Source of the DNA: Antilocapra americana
Lineage: Eukaryota > Chordata > Mammalia > Artiodactyla > Antilocapridae
Direction of reading: 5' to 3'
Length of the DNA stretch: 64,000 nt
NCBI GenBank assembly: GCA_007570785.1
Contig: ML664161.1
Location: forward strand, 2,763,260 to 2,827,259
The notes below the pieces were generated by a model, which saw nothing but the letters and a program-made list of their open reading frames with translations, was not told the DNA's origin and ran no database searches. Numbering within the stretch: the stretch's first letter is position 1; each line of letters begins with the position of its first letter. The position numbers were made by a program, and so were the translations under genes. Positions 1-11,258 of the stretch are shown one piece after another.

Positions 1-1392
1 CAGCACTATTCTAACAATTTACTATTTTGTAGAGGTCATAAAAAGAACAAAGCAAACAATATACATACAGTGAACAAAATATTATATTGTTCATACGCAA
101 AAAGATTTTCATACATTTTCTGAGGTTTCCAGGAGATTTTTTTGGAATTGTAATTTTAAAAAGAATGACTGTAAAAGAAACTCCTATTTTATAAAAGCAA
201 TGTTGAATTAAAACTAGCCCATGTTTATACCCAACTCAATACTTTGCCTCATCTTTTATCTCCATGATACTATTTAACTGAAAATATAAACTTCTATTTC
301 CTACCTTTGTGAAAATATTTTTAATATAATGTCAATCCATATATTTCATGCCCATCTTGTTTGAGCACTCTGTCTCACCAAGTCAAAAGGGAATTTCTCT
401 AGATCAAGTTGTTTTCATCTCTAGTCTCCATGAGACGCAACAGATTTCTTTATCATTCATATAACATTTAGCTACGATTGTTGTCAGTGTAAAGAAAATA
501 ATCCCGATTGGCTGAAGTCTGAGTCTTCTACTTCCTTCCATATATCAAAATGTATACTTAAGAATCTTTGTTTTCTCCTATATTCATTTCCTTATGTTGT
601 CTTTGCATCTCTTATAACAGTCACCTATTTTAAAATGAGTACTTTTGACATAATTGAGCACCAGTCTTACGGGAAGCATTTGGTGTGCCAGTTAACAACA
701 TAATCCCACAAGGTTGTTTTAAAATGAATGAAAACAAAGTCCAGAAGTTCAGATTTTAGTCCTCTATGTCCCTCTCCATATCTTTTTGTACTTCTTTCCA
801 TTTACTTATAGCCATTTAATTGCCTGATTACAAATGTTCAAAAATATTTAACTTTACTGAATCATTCAGTCTTTTTTTCTTTATGTTCCCTGTTTTGAAA
901 ACATGAATTTAGATGTTCTGGGGAAGGTGAAAAAAAAAAAGTGACAAACAGTATGTTCACTTTTCTTTCTTTTTTTAAATCTTAAAGTGACCCAAGATGA
1001 CTCACAGTTATGAATCCTGGATGGTAGATTAATTTTATTATTTTTGCATTATTCTTTTTTTTCTTTTAAACTTGAAAAAAATAGTAGTTGCAGGTCTTGC
1101 CCTATCAGTTAAACTTTAAGACAATTGATTTTCTTTAAATACCTTGAAGACAAAGCTTAAGGTATTTTCGACCAACATTTGTTTCCTTTGATTTTCCAGA
1201 GGTTGGTTTATTATGATAACACTTTGGAAAAGTAATTTTTAGTATGTTTATAAGGAACAAACTAAGATTGCTCATGACTACTATGACACAAATAATGATT
1301 CACATTGTAGGACTGTCCTGAGGCATTAAAATCTTCATGCTCCTACAATTTAAAATATCATATTTTAAAGAAACTCTAAAATAACCCATTAT
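1..1392. other. AT-rich stretch without recognised features
   Basis: Both strands were read for genes and repeats and none was recognised. There are short A and T runs but no long frame and no clear repeat consensus. Confidence 0.6.
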
Positions 1393-1404
1393 ATAATTGT
1401 ATGT

Positions 1405-1623
1405 GGACTTCCCTGGTGGTTCAGATGGTAAAAATCCACCTGAAATGCAGGATTCCCAGATTTGATCCCTGGGTCCAGAAGATCTCCTGGAGAAAAAAAA
1501 TGGCTATCCACTCCAGTATTCTTGCCTGGAGAATCCCATGGACAGAGGAGCCTGGAAGGCTACAATTCATGGGGTCACAAAGAGTCTGACACAGCTGAGT
1601 GACTAATACTTTCACACACACAC
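1405..1623 (+). mobile_element. Bov-tA SINE with CA-rich tail
   Basis: It starts with GGACTTCCCTGGTGG and runs through the tRNA-Glu-like box (TTTGATCCCTGGG), CACTCCAGTATTCTTGCC and GGGGTCACAAAGAGT to a (CA)n tail at about 1613-1623. The direct repeat ATAATTGT at 1393-1400 and 1624-1631 is a plausible TSD. The element is mobilised by L1 or BovB machinery and codes for nothing. Confidence 0.93.
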
Positions 1624-1631
1624 ATAATTGT

Positions 1632-3240
1632 TATATGATAAAATAAATAAATTTAAAAGAGCTTAACTTGCTGTCAGTGACCCAAGATGTAACATTGGAC
1701 TGCTATAGCTTTGCCTTTTGAACTTAGCCAAGAATACTAAAAGCTTTACTTGGCCTCAGTTTTTGTTTTATTTTCTTCTTTTTCCAGATACAAAATAATG
1801 GGAGCATACTTGCTTTTTGGGTTTCCAAAATGATCGTTCAGTATTTCTATGATCTATACTTAAAAAATTAAAATTACATAAATCAGTTTATATCTGATGA
1901 TAATCATGGCAAGATTCTTTAGCTTGAGATTACCTAAATATTTTATCAATGATTTTTCAGATTTTTCAAGGTATTATCTACTCAAATTAAGAATGGTTCC
2001 CTTTCTGAGCAGACAGGATATTTTTAATTTACTTTTTGCTAATCATATAGAGATACATATTTCAGGAGTTGAAGAAAATGATCAGAATTTTGCTTTTCTT
2101 TTAAGTTCTCTTACATTAAATTCTCAAATGACTCAAAGATATCCTGAGGTCCTATGAATTAAATTCAGAGTTACACTTTTAAGTCCTTATAAATTAAAAG
2201 CTCAAGCAACTCAAAGATATCAGACATCTTCAGACCAAAGCTGACAGTGTTTGCAGCCCATTGAAGACAAACGACAGAGGTTTGCTTTTAGGACATCGAG
2301 GGATATCCATAGGAAATTTTTGGGTTATAGCTTTGTAAAGAGAAGCAGATGTTGCTTTTATCATATTTTCCTCTAACCTTTCCTAGTTTCTAGCCTGTGT
2401 GGTAAAATTTATAATGTCCACTCATAATGCAATTATATTAGGCCTTTGACCCTGGCAAAGACTAATTAGGGTTAGTCTCAATATTTCTCTAGAGTAAGTC
2501 ATGTAATCAAATCAGAGTTGGAATTAGTTATACATTCCCAGTGCAAACAATTAAGAAATCTTTTATTTTTCAATTAAAATTTTACACATCATCAATTTCA
2601 TCTGCCATTATTGATAATGCATGCTATACTATTAACTTTTCTGTTCCCTTTTGAAAAACCTTAGTAACTGCCTAACATCAATAAGACTTTTGGCTTTATT
2701 TCTAGGTAGTCCTGAGGATGTCCCGTCACGTGTTATCACAAATAAAATGTCAAAAATGCCTTGCTCTAAAAATCACTGGAGACAACAAGGAGTAAAAGTG
2801 AAACTAAAGAAAAGCGAACAAATCAAAGGCAAGAAATCTTGAGAGATTTAGTCAAAGAAATAAAAATGACAAGAAGAAATATATTTGCTAGCCATGACAA
2901 AATATAGAAGTCCAGATTCAAGTAATAATAGTGCTTAAACAAGGCAGGCTACAATACACATAAATGTACATGATACATAATGAAATAAAAATAAGAAATA
3001 AATAATAATTAAATTATTATTATTTGACAATCAAAGTGAAATCAAAATCAAATAAGTCCAAATCAAATCAAAGTGGCATCAGGAAAAAAAATTTTTAAAT
3101 CTCAGATGTCAGAAAAAAATCTTATTTAAAGATCAAAATATCAGACACAGTTGATAAAAATAAATTTATTAAATTTGGATTTAAAAATTTTTACTATTAA
3201 AAATATCTTCTTTGTTTCTGACATAAACAAATACAGCTTA
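1632..3240. other. No recognised gene; degenerate 41-bp duplication
   Basis: No repeat family was recognised. Segments at 2103-2143 and 2181-2221 resemble each other (both contain TTAAA and end in ACTCAAAGATATC), which suggests an old local duplication. Short open frames at 1897-2157 and 2651-2842 match nothing I know. Confidence 0.5.
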
Positions 3241-3259
3241 ATAATAGAGACAAAAGTCA

Positions 3260-3368
3260 GGGGGGAGGGAGAAGGGAGGGGAGTTCTGGAGGGGGAGCAT
3301 ATGTAAACCCATGGTGATATCATGTCATTGTTTGGCAAAACTAATAAAAAAAAAATGTTAAAAAAAAC
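3260..3368 (+). mobile_element. Very short L1 3'-end insertion with 19-bp TSD
   Basis: About 109 bp matches only the end of the ruminant L1 3' UTR (GGGAGGGGAGTTCTGG, GGGGGAGCATATGTA, TTTGGCAAAACTAATA) followed by an interrupted A-rich tail. It is flanked by perfect copies of ATAATAGAGACAAAAGTCA at 3241-3259 and 3369-3387. The intact 19-bp TSD shows a complete target-primed insertion event, extremely 5'-truncated. Confidence 0.9.
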
Positions 3369-3784
3369 ATAATAGAGACAAAAGTCATATAGGTGTCTGA
3401 ATTTTTTCAAAAGATTAAAAACCTAAATACCAGAAAGCCAATGAAGCAATCAGTAGGTATAGAAACTTTTGGTAGTAAATATTAGATTTTTAGAAGTTTA
3501 TATTATATCATTTTATATTAAAGAGTAAGTAAAAAAGATAATTACCTATTTAAAGTTTTAAAAATAGAAGCAGGCATAAAATATTACTTAAAGACATAAT
3601 TAAAGTTATTCAAAATTGAGAATTTCAAGGATCAAAGGCCTGGAAATAAATATTGTGGCAGAGTGTATCTTCCTAAATTAAAGTCAATATCTTACATTCT
3701 CTTCTTTCAATATGTTTGCCATTTCTCCATTAAGAAGTGGAGTCTACATACCTTCTTGACTTAAAGTACATATTTGTAACTAAT

Positions 3785-3866
3785 ATAACTCTTCTGAATT
3801 GAATTGTGCTCCCTTCCTCTGTCGCTCCCCACCCCAAAAAAAGAAAAAAATTAAAATGTTAACCCC
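3785..3866 (+). mobile_element. MLT1-like MaLR LTR, 5' part (split)
   Basis: CTGAATTGAATTGTG, CCCCACCCCAAAA and AAAATGTTAACCCC match the start of a mammalian MLT1-type LTR. The element is cut by the BovB insertion that follows and resumes at about 4219. The family name is from memory. Confidence 0.6.
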
Positions 3867-4218
3867 TTGGAGAAGACTCTTGAGAATCCCTTGGCCTGCA
3901 AGGAGATCCAACCAGTCCATCCTAAAAATCAGTCCTGGCTGTTCATTGGAAGGACTGATGTTGAAGCTGAAGCTCCAATACTTTGGCCACCTTATGTGAA
4001 GAGTTGACTCATTGGAAAAGACCCTGATGCTGGGAAAGTTTGGGGGCAGGAGGAGAAGGGGACGACAGAGGATGAGATGGCTGGATGGCATCACTGACTC
4101 GATGTACATGGGTTTGGGTAGACTCCGGGAGTTGGTGATGGACAGGGAGGCCTGACGTGCTGAGGTTCATGGGGTCGCAAAGAGTCGGATAGGACTGAGT
4201 GACTGAACTGAACTGAAC
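3867..4218 (+). mobile_element. BovB (RTE) LINE 3' end
   Basis: It begins TTGGAGAAGACTCTTGAGA, runs through GGAAGGACTGATG, CTTTGGCCACCT and GGACAGGGAGGCCTG, and ends in the BovB terminus GACTGAACTGAACTGAAC. This is a 5'-truncated copy of about 350 bp, with no long A tail, as is usual for RTE elements. It sits inside an MLT1-like LTR. Confidence 0.9.
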
Positions 4219-4612
4219 AATACCTCAGAAGGTGACCATATTAAAAAATAGTCACTGAAGATGTAACTGGTTAAGATGAAGTCAGGCTGGAGTAGGGTGG
4301 GTCCCTAATTTAATTGGTGTCCTTGTAAGAAGATAGTCATAGGAAGGCAGAGACACATAAGGAAAACACTATGTGAAGACAGAGGATTGAAGAGATACAT
4401 CTACAGGACAAGGAACTCTAAAAAATGGGAGAGGACCACCAGAAGCTAAGAAGAGGCAAGGAAAGGTTTCATTTTTCAGAAGGACAAAGACCCTGCTGAC
4501 ATGTTAATTTTTGTCTTCCAGCCTCTAGAACTGTAAGACAACAAAGTTCTATTGTTTTAAGCTCCCAGTTTGTGATACTTTGTTATGGCAGACCTAAGAA
4601 ACTAGTATAATG
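4219..4612 (+). mobile_element. MLT1-like MaLR LTR, 3' part (split)
   Basis: ATACCTCAGAAGGTGACC, GGAGTAGGGTGGGTCCCTAA, GGTGTCCTTGTAAGAAG, CCAGCCTCTAGAACTGTAAGA and CCCAGTTTGTGATACTTTG follow the order of an MLT1-type LTR. This is the continuation of the fragment at 3785-3866. Confidence 0.7.
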
Positions 4613-4842
4613 ACCAAAAAATTATAGTAGAAGTGACACCATATGCATATTGAGGTATGACAGAAAGACGAGATTTTCAACATGCATCTCTCTACCAGGA
4701 AAGTGCCTTGAGAACTCTGAGCTGATATGTGAAAAGTCTGAGTATCCTGAATCTAGCAGGCTAGGGAGAGCATGCTGAAAAATCACATTGAGAGAGAGAG
4801 CAAAGTGTCTCAATACAAAAATAAACACTTAAAAAATCAATT

Positions 4843-5048
4843 ATTTTTCTATACTGCAATGAAAAATAAACTGAAAATAGATTGAAAATAAAATAACATT
4901 TACAATAACACAAGCAGTTAAATACTTAGATAATGAAGAACCCTAAATGAATTTACCTTTTTCAAAATAAATTGAAAACTGAGGTTAAATAGAGGGATAT
5001 ACCATGATCATGGATTGAAAAGATTAATATTTTAAGACATCAGCTATT
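4843..5048 (+). mobile_element. Decayed L1 ORF2 fragment
   Basis: CTATACTGCAATGAAAAATA and ATACCATGATCATGGATTG correspond to the ORF2 stretch before the 'ataccatgttcatggattgg' region of mammalian L1. It is highly diverged with internal deletions. Confidence 0.65.
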
Positions 5049-5063
5049 TCTTTAGAAATTAAA

Positions 5064-5555
5064 CAAATAAATAAATGAGAACACTGTAAGCTTCTTTTAA
5101 CATGCTGTCATCTGAGTGTCATTCCAAAAGTAAGCTCTGAATTGGAGAAGATAGGTGACATTTTATAGAGCTTAAGCAAGAGGAAATAGCTGTTTACCTA
5201 CTTTGCAGGAGGCTGATTGAATTTACTTCTTGGAAGACAGAATTTTTTTTCTTATATAATACTTTAACAGCAGTTGTTTGTGCAATGTTTTTTCAGTAAG
5301 ATGGATGTTAGTCATTAGGAGCTACCAAAAAGATGGGAACAAATAAAGGCATGTCTTAATGTCATACAAGGCTAAAAATGGAAAAAAATGTAGATTTTCA
5401 GGGGGCCTCATGGTCCTGCCTCTGGTTCAGGAGGGAAATTGAATCTTATGATTTGTTCAGAATTCTAGATTGATATTTCATTGGTTGTGGTCCAAGATTC
5501 AGTGGTGATGGATGCCATTAGGACTCCTTATGACTTTTGTCTTTGTAATTAAATT
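5064..5555. other. No recognised feature
   Basis: Mixed sequence without a long open frame. No repeat family was recognised on either strand. Confidence 0.45.
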
Positions 5556-5559
5556 TAAA

Positions 5560-5733
5560 TTATCTAGCCAATGAGTGCTGTTCAGAAGCTTTTAAGATGC
5601 TGGAGAGAACAAGGAAAACAATTCCACAGAAAACAAATATTAAAATTAGGATTAGCAGAACATCTTGAACAATGGTATTTGAGTTGAGATCCTTGACTAA
5701 GCCAAAAGAACAGATCGTATTCCTAGTCTGAGT
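5560..5733 (-). other. Possible terminal coding exon with a transmembrane segment (weak)
   Basis: On the minus strand a polypyrimidine tract ends in TTTTCTCTGCAG at 5734-5745, followed by 57 codons and a TAG stop. The peptide has a short polar start with a possible N-glycosylation or polar patch, then about 22 hydrophobic residues (core VLLILILIFVFCGIVFLVL) and a polar tail ending SEQHSLAR. That would fit the end of a small single-pass membrane protein. I recognise no family, saw no partner exon and no convincing minus-strand poly(A) signal downstream. A chance frame in AT-rich DNA, rich in Leu, Ile and Phe codons, is equally likely. Confidence 0.2.
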
Positions 5734-5779
5734 CTGCAGAGAAAAGCTGTTTGATATCAGTAAATTGACATAACACATG

Positions 5780-6116
5780 TCTTTCTACCTGATTTGTACA
5801 TTGGCTTTCCTTTCTTGTTCATCTTAAAAGTTATATAGTATATCTCTTTGTAGGTAGTACTACTTCAGTATACTACTTTCTCTAAGTTAGCACGTGCACT
5901 GCCCTTTGTGCTGAGTATATTTAAAACTTTTCTACATTGCACTGCAACTTGGTGAATTTATATCAATTCTTGTAGCTCTTATTTAAGTTTTCTAGGTTAG
6001 TAATGGCTATTTCAATCATGGCATAATAAATTGTTTTTTTTTAACTAGGAGAGAAAACAGCAACTCAAGATTCACTGGTGGATATAGTTTGTTATGGCTT
6101 TCTTCAAGATAAAAAA
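5780..6116. other. No recognised feature
   Basis: AT-rich DNA without a recognised repeat. It ends in the A6 run (6111-6116) that forms the left target-site copy of the adjacent LTR. Confidence 0.5.
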
Positions 6117-7177
6117 TGCCGGGGTCCAGCCCCAGTGGGTCCGGGGGTCTTGAGGGATGAGTGGCGGAAGAACTGAGCTGAGTTGATGTGTGGTGATGGA
6201 GCAGTCTCTCTTTATTGCTGTTAGTTTTGTGGGGTGATGGAGAAATCTCTCTCTATTTTTGTTAGTTTACAGTTTTATAGCCAAAAAAATCCCCATTACA
6301 TCACAATTATTCTATACAATCTTTTGTTTTCTGCCTACCATCAACAACTTTAACATTAAGCTCATTTTCCTTGCAAAAGGTAGGATTTCTGCATAATTAG
6401 ACTTAACAATAGTATGTTTACCATTTGAATGTCTCCAGCATACTTCGGATAACTACATCAATCTAAGGAGAAAGGTTACATTTCTCTTATTAGGTGCAAC
6501 TATGTAGAAGCTAGAGAGAGAGGGGCTTAAGCTTGAAACTGTTTTATTCTATTAACCTATTTTGGTTCTTATAAGGAAAGAGAAAAGAGGACAAAGAGAC
6601 AGTTTAGCAGCACTGCTTTAACAATAAAACCCTATTAACCTTACACCTACTAAAATGAATTCCTATTTCTACACTATCCTAAAGCAGTCAGTGTCTCCAA
6701 CTCTGCTGGCCACAGTTATGAGCATTCCTAAGTCCCATTCCAGCCTGGTTTCTTCAAGGAAGGGAGCCTCCTCCGTGGAGTGGTTGGGGGAGTGGGATGT
6801 GGAAAGGTGACCCAAGTAGGAGCCCTTCTGGTGGTGGCCTTGCCATGACCCCCAGAGAACTCTTGGTAAACTCCGCAGTAACTAATAGGAGGTGTAGTAA
6901 TCTATTTAAATGCCCCTTATTCCTCCTTTGTCCTAGGGAAAGGGAATCTGCCTTCCCGGATCCTCTGAGGGAAATAAGGTCTGAGGGAATTATCTCAGGA
7001 TGAATTCTTTCTAACTGGGACTGACCTACTGAGATAAGCATAAACAGAACTTCCCAAGAAAAATACCAGGAGGGGCCTTGCCTTGGGATGCCCTGAAGGA
7101 AAATCCGCTTTGCAGTTTCCTTCTTAGTCTTGTGACCTTGTCATCCAAGTGAGGAGGCATCCTGATGGCTACCGGCA
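6117..7177 (-). mobile_element. Solo LTR of a ruminant ERV (class II/ERVK-like)
   Basis: On the minus strand the element runs from TGCCGGTAGCC to GGGGCTGGACCCCGGCA, so it has TG...CA ends. A TATA-like TATAAAA lies at 6273-6279 and the poly(A) signal AATAAA at 6211-6216, followed by a GC-rich U5. A6 lies on both sides (6111-6116 and 7178-7183). That fits a 6-bp TSD typical of class II ERVs, although A-runs are weak proof. No gag, pol or env is adjacent, so this is a solo LTR left by LTR-LTR recombination. The segment near the poly(A) signal is tandemly duplicated (about 6193-6230 and 6233-6270). Confidence 0.85.
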
Positions 7178-7183
7178 AAAAAA

Positions 7184-7690
7184 AAAAAGTAGAAATTTTC
7201 CTTCTAATTCCAGTAAACTTTATGGAAATTTATAATCCTGTTCAATATTACATGAGGCCATAGTTATTAATTTCTTAGCACCAGAAAGAAAAAGAAGTAT
7301 AAAGTTTTGCATAGATAAAAGGAATTTGGTCAGATGATAAGAAACCAGAAAACTGGTGGGAATGAAATTAGATACCAGTACTTGTTCAATTAGTAGAATT
7401 TTCTAGTAAGTCCCAGAGATCCAGGAATATTCAAACAATGTGGTCCAGGGTCCATAAATTTAGGTACCAAAAAGTGTTAACAAGGTAACTTTGTTTGTAT
7501 TCCTGAATGATTTCCAAGAAATAAAGTACCAAATAAGTGTTATTTAAAAAAATTAATTGCAAAAAATAAAAATTCATTGCATACATTTGAAGAGATTTGA
7601 AGCATGAAAAGCATAACACTTTGTCACAGGAACCTGAGCTTTGGATGAGACTCAGTCTGCAGGCATGATTGTAATGCCATTTGCAGTAAC
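7184..7690. other. No recognised feature
   Basis: No repeat consensus or gene was recognised. A frame at 7431-7703 on the minus strand has no recognisable motif. Confidence 0.45.
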
Positions 7691-8116
7691 ATGAGATTAT
7701 CATAGTGAGTGAAGTAAGTCAGAGAAAAAGACAAATATCATATGGTATTACTCATGCTGAATCTAGAAAAAAGTGATAGCAACTGAACCTATTTACAAAA
7801 CTGAAACAGAATCACAGACTTAGAGAACAAACTTATGGTTAGCAAGGGGACGGGGGAGGGCAAGGGATGGTTAAGGAGTTTGGGATAGATATAAATACAC
7901 TACTGTATTCAAAATGGATAACCAATAAGGGCCTACTGTATAGCACAGGGAGCTCTACTTGATACTCTGTAATGACCCATATGGGAAAAGAGTCTAAAAA
8001 GAATGGATATCTGTATATACATATATATATGTATATAACTGATTCATTTTACTGACAGTAGAAATTAACCCAGCATCATAAATCAACTATACTCTAATAA
8101 AAATTAATTTAAAAAA
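7691..8116 (+). mobile_element. Artiodactyl L1 3' end
   Basis: ATGAGATTATCATAGTGAGT, GTAAGTCAGAGAAAAAGACA, ATCATATGGTATTACTCATG and CCTACTGTATAGCACAGGGA follow the end of ORF2 and the 3' UTR of an older artiodactyl L1. It ends with TCAACTATACTCTAATAAAA and a short A tract. Confidence 0.85.
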
Positions 8117-8782
8117 CCGTTTTCTCCTAAACTTGAAATGACCATAACAACGGAGAGAAACAGCAATAAGACTATCTTTTGGGTATAAACAGGAATGCAG
8201 TTTTATAAAATTATAGAAGAGAGTGAATATTCCAAATTGGTACAGAAGTTAAGAGAAGGAAGTTCTTTTTTGATCTCTTTACAAACTCTGTGACTTCTTA
8301 TGTACCTGAAATTATTAGACACAATTAACATGTGACATACTGTGTGGGGAATGACATTCTAGACTGTTTCTATTTTAATTTTTATCTATATCAATCATAC
8401 TAAAGCCCTGTTATAAATTAATAATGACAGAAAATTTATATCATTGTCTGGTAGAAAGATTTAGTCTTCCAGGGAAAATGTTACAAATCCAGCAATCTGA
8501 TTAATTAAACTCTTTCTCTGGAAAATGAGTTCATGGATGCCAACTATAATCTAAATGTCAAGATTTAACCTCTGGCAATCAGAGTAACAAGACTGAGGAG
8601 GAAACTTTTGGAAACTCATATTAGCAATCAAAAACCCTAAACCAACAGAGACATAGAGAGAAAAACAAATTCATTAAAATTTGGAAGAGAAAGCAAAAAG
8701 CTGTAGTATTTTTTACTCCTTGCATTCAAGTGTCTCACTCTGTAGGATCTGAATGTAGACTAGGCCTGAAAGTGAAAGTAAT
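8117..8782. other. No recognised feature
   Basis: No repeat family or gene was recognised in this AT-rich stretch. Confidence 0.45.
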
Positions 8783-8896
8783 CTTTCCTGGTGGCTCAGA
8801 CATTAAAGAATCTGCCTGCAATGCAGGAGACACAAATTTGATCCCTGGGTTAGGGAAGATCCCTTGGAGAAGGAATGGCTACACTCCAGTATTCTT
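8783..8896 (+). mobile_element. Bov-tA SINE head joined to a BovB body
   Basis: TTTCCTGGTGGCTCAGACAT through TTTGATCCCTGGG to CACTCCAGTATTCTT is the tRNA-derived head of Bov-tA. It breaks off at ATTCTT, where BovB sequence starts directly. Confidence 0.85.
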
Positions 8897-9405
8897 CTAG
8901 ACAGCATATTAAAAAGCAGAGACATTACTTTGCCAACAAAGGTCAGTATATCAAAGCTATGATTTTTCCAGTAGTCATGAAGGGATGTGAGAGCTGGACC
9001 ATAAAAAAGTCTGAGCACCAAAGAAGTAATGATTTAGACCTGTGGTGTTACAGAAGACTCTTGAGAGTCCCTTGGACTGCAAAGAGATCAAACCAGTTAA
9101 TCCTAAAGGAAATCCATCCTGAATATTCATGGAAGGACTGATGCTGAATCTGAAGGTCCAATAGTTTGGCCACCTGATGTGAAGAGCCAACTCATTAGAA
9201 AAGAGTTTGATGCTGGGAAAGATTGAAGGCAGGAGGAGAAGGGGATGACAGAGGATGAGATGGTTGGATGGCATCACTGACTCAAAGGACATGAGTTTGA
9301 GCAAGCTCGGAGAGATGGTGTAGGACAGGGAAGCCTGGGCATGCTGCAGTCCATTGGGTCCCAAAGAGTTGGACATGACTGAGTCATTAACACCTTTCAC
9401 TTTCT
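8897..9405 (+). mobile_element. BovB 3' region fused downstream of a SINE head
   Basis: CTAGACAGCATATTAAAAAG, CAGAGACATTACTTTGCCAA, GAGAGCTGGACCATAAA, CTCTTGAGAGTCCCTTGG and GGAAGGACTGATGCTGA are BovB ORF-end sequence. The last bases (CATTAACACCTTTCACTTTC) look like the Bov-tA terminus rather than GACTGAACTGAA. The whole unit 8783-9405 therefore reads SINE head, LINE body, SINE-like tail. The frame at 8875-9141 is a BovB remnant. Confidence 0.85.
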
Positions 9406-11258
9406 AATAGCTGTGTGATGTCTTTTTAATGGGGAAACATGAATCCAAGGGTCAGTTTCCCGAAAGTTTACTGAAGTGTTTATAATTGACAATGCCTCAT
9501 GAGGTTCCTTCTAATGAGGTGCAAGTGTAGTCATAAACTGGTATCATTTCTAGTATATAAACTGAATCAATGGACTAAAATTTGTGTTAAACGTTTACAA
9601 AATCTGTCTGCATCAGCCTACTATATAATGGAAAAGTAAGTGAAGGGGTGAAATTGCAAGATGTACAGGCATTCAGTAAGAAGCTTCTGTGAGGATAGTC
9701 TGTGATTTCCTTTTGGATGGAGTCAATGGCCATGAGAGTTTAGGGCAAAGCTTTGGCTACAGCACTGAAGTTATTCCAATAATTTTGCAAGTTTTAATTT
9801 TAGTGTGCAATTTTCTTATTCCACTGTCTCTGAAAAGTGTGAAAAAGAAGCTTCAAAGCAACAGGCAGAGGCTTACCAAGTGTCTTAAGTACTTTCTGAT
9901 GAAATGAGACCCTTAATACCAGACAAACAGTAGTTTTCCAGTATGACAAATGGAAAGTATAGAAGTTACTTTGCAATGACCAGAGCAGCTGCTTTAAGGC
10001 AAGGAAAGGCTCTAACTCACAAGAAAACATGCAAAAAATAGTAAGAATATATTTATAGCCATATGAGGCTTAATTAATTAAGTCCATTTGTAAGGTGTTC
10101 AAAGAAGCCTAAAGATGTGGATTTATGTTCATCATTCACTTTTACAGTTTTGTCAGAATTGTAGCCTTTCTGGGCAATAGAAATATCCTCAGAGATCTTG
10201 CTGAAGTTGTCTAACTAAGGCCTACTTAAGATGAATTTTAGTTTCTTTTACATGATGGGTTACATTTTTTGAGAGAACCCATCTCAGTGTTTCAAGAGAA
10301 TCCATAGACATCTGAACAGAGACCATCTGGGTGCAAAAACAAATTTAATCCATTTCAGTATGTATATATGTGTGTGTTATTGCTGTTGTTCTATTTGTTT
10401 GTTTTTCCAGAACTAGGTGCTTGGAACTGAGGTTGTCACAAGACCTGCATAGAATTCTCCACAGGATTAGTTAACTGCACAATTGCTGTCATTGTGCATA
10501 AAGAAGTGTGAGCTTTTCCTATAAAGTTGAGTGAAAAAGTTATAATAAACAATGATTTCTGACATTTATTGTCCTGTTCAGCTAGGATCCTTAGAGCTTT
10601 TCCAAAATTTTCATATGTACATAGAAATAAAGTTTTATGTTTATTGGGTAGTTAAAGGTAAGGGATTTAGAAGGAAATACTTAATGTTACTGGAGACAAT
10701 CTCTAGTGATTCTGTCTAAGCCCATGTTTGTCAGCTTCCCTGATGTGTATAAGGTGTTCAGTTCTAGAAATTTAGAAATTTAATATAGAGTATCCTATAG
10801 GAACCAGAACTCCTCCAAGTTTTCTTCTAATAAATGATCAAACAAAAAGACAAATGACTTCCAATTTTTGAAGAAACAGTTACCAATTTGTATGTTGTCA
10901 TGGCCTAGAATATACACTTTTATCTGAAAAAAAAAAGGGAAATATGTCTTTAAAATCTTTGTTAGTAAGCAGGATATCAATTCTGGAAGACTTTCAATTT
11001 GGAGAACACAGTAAGAGATCAACCATATATTAGAGTGGAGTTCTGGTTAGGTATTTGCAAAAAGGAAGAGGATGCTTCTCTATCAGTGGAAGACAATAAT
11101 CACATGTCATGTTTATTCCCTTAAATAAATGCAAAAAAAAAATACTATGAGTTTTGTTGGAAAGGTATGCTTTTAAAAAAATGCTGAATATAGATATACC
11201 ACTGCAAAATTAGCTGTCTTAGGAATTGAGAATAGAATAGTATTATGGCTGGAAACTG
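9406..11258. other. Long stretch without recognised genes or repeats
   Basis: Frames at 9689-9907 (+), 9800-10030 (-) and 10795-11022 (-) are short, lack recognisable domains and have no supporting promoter or splice context. There is a short GT-rich patch near 10370-10410. Confidence 0.5.

Noticed and set aside
2651..2842. Lysine-rich frame preceded by a TTTATTTCTAG acceptor-like site
   Set aside because: Basic composition follows from A-rich DNA. There is no recognisable domain and no partner exon.
9689..9907. 72-codon frame with a hydrophobic stretch
   Set aside because: No family resemblance, and it overlaps an equally long frame on the other strand. Likely chance.
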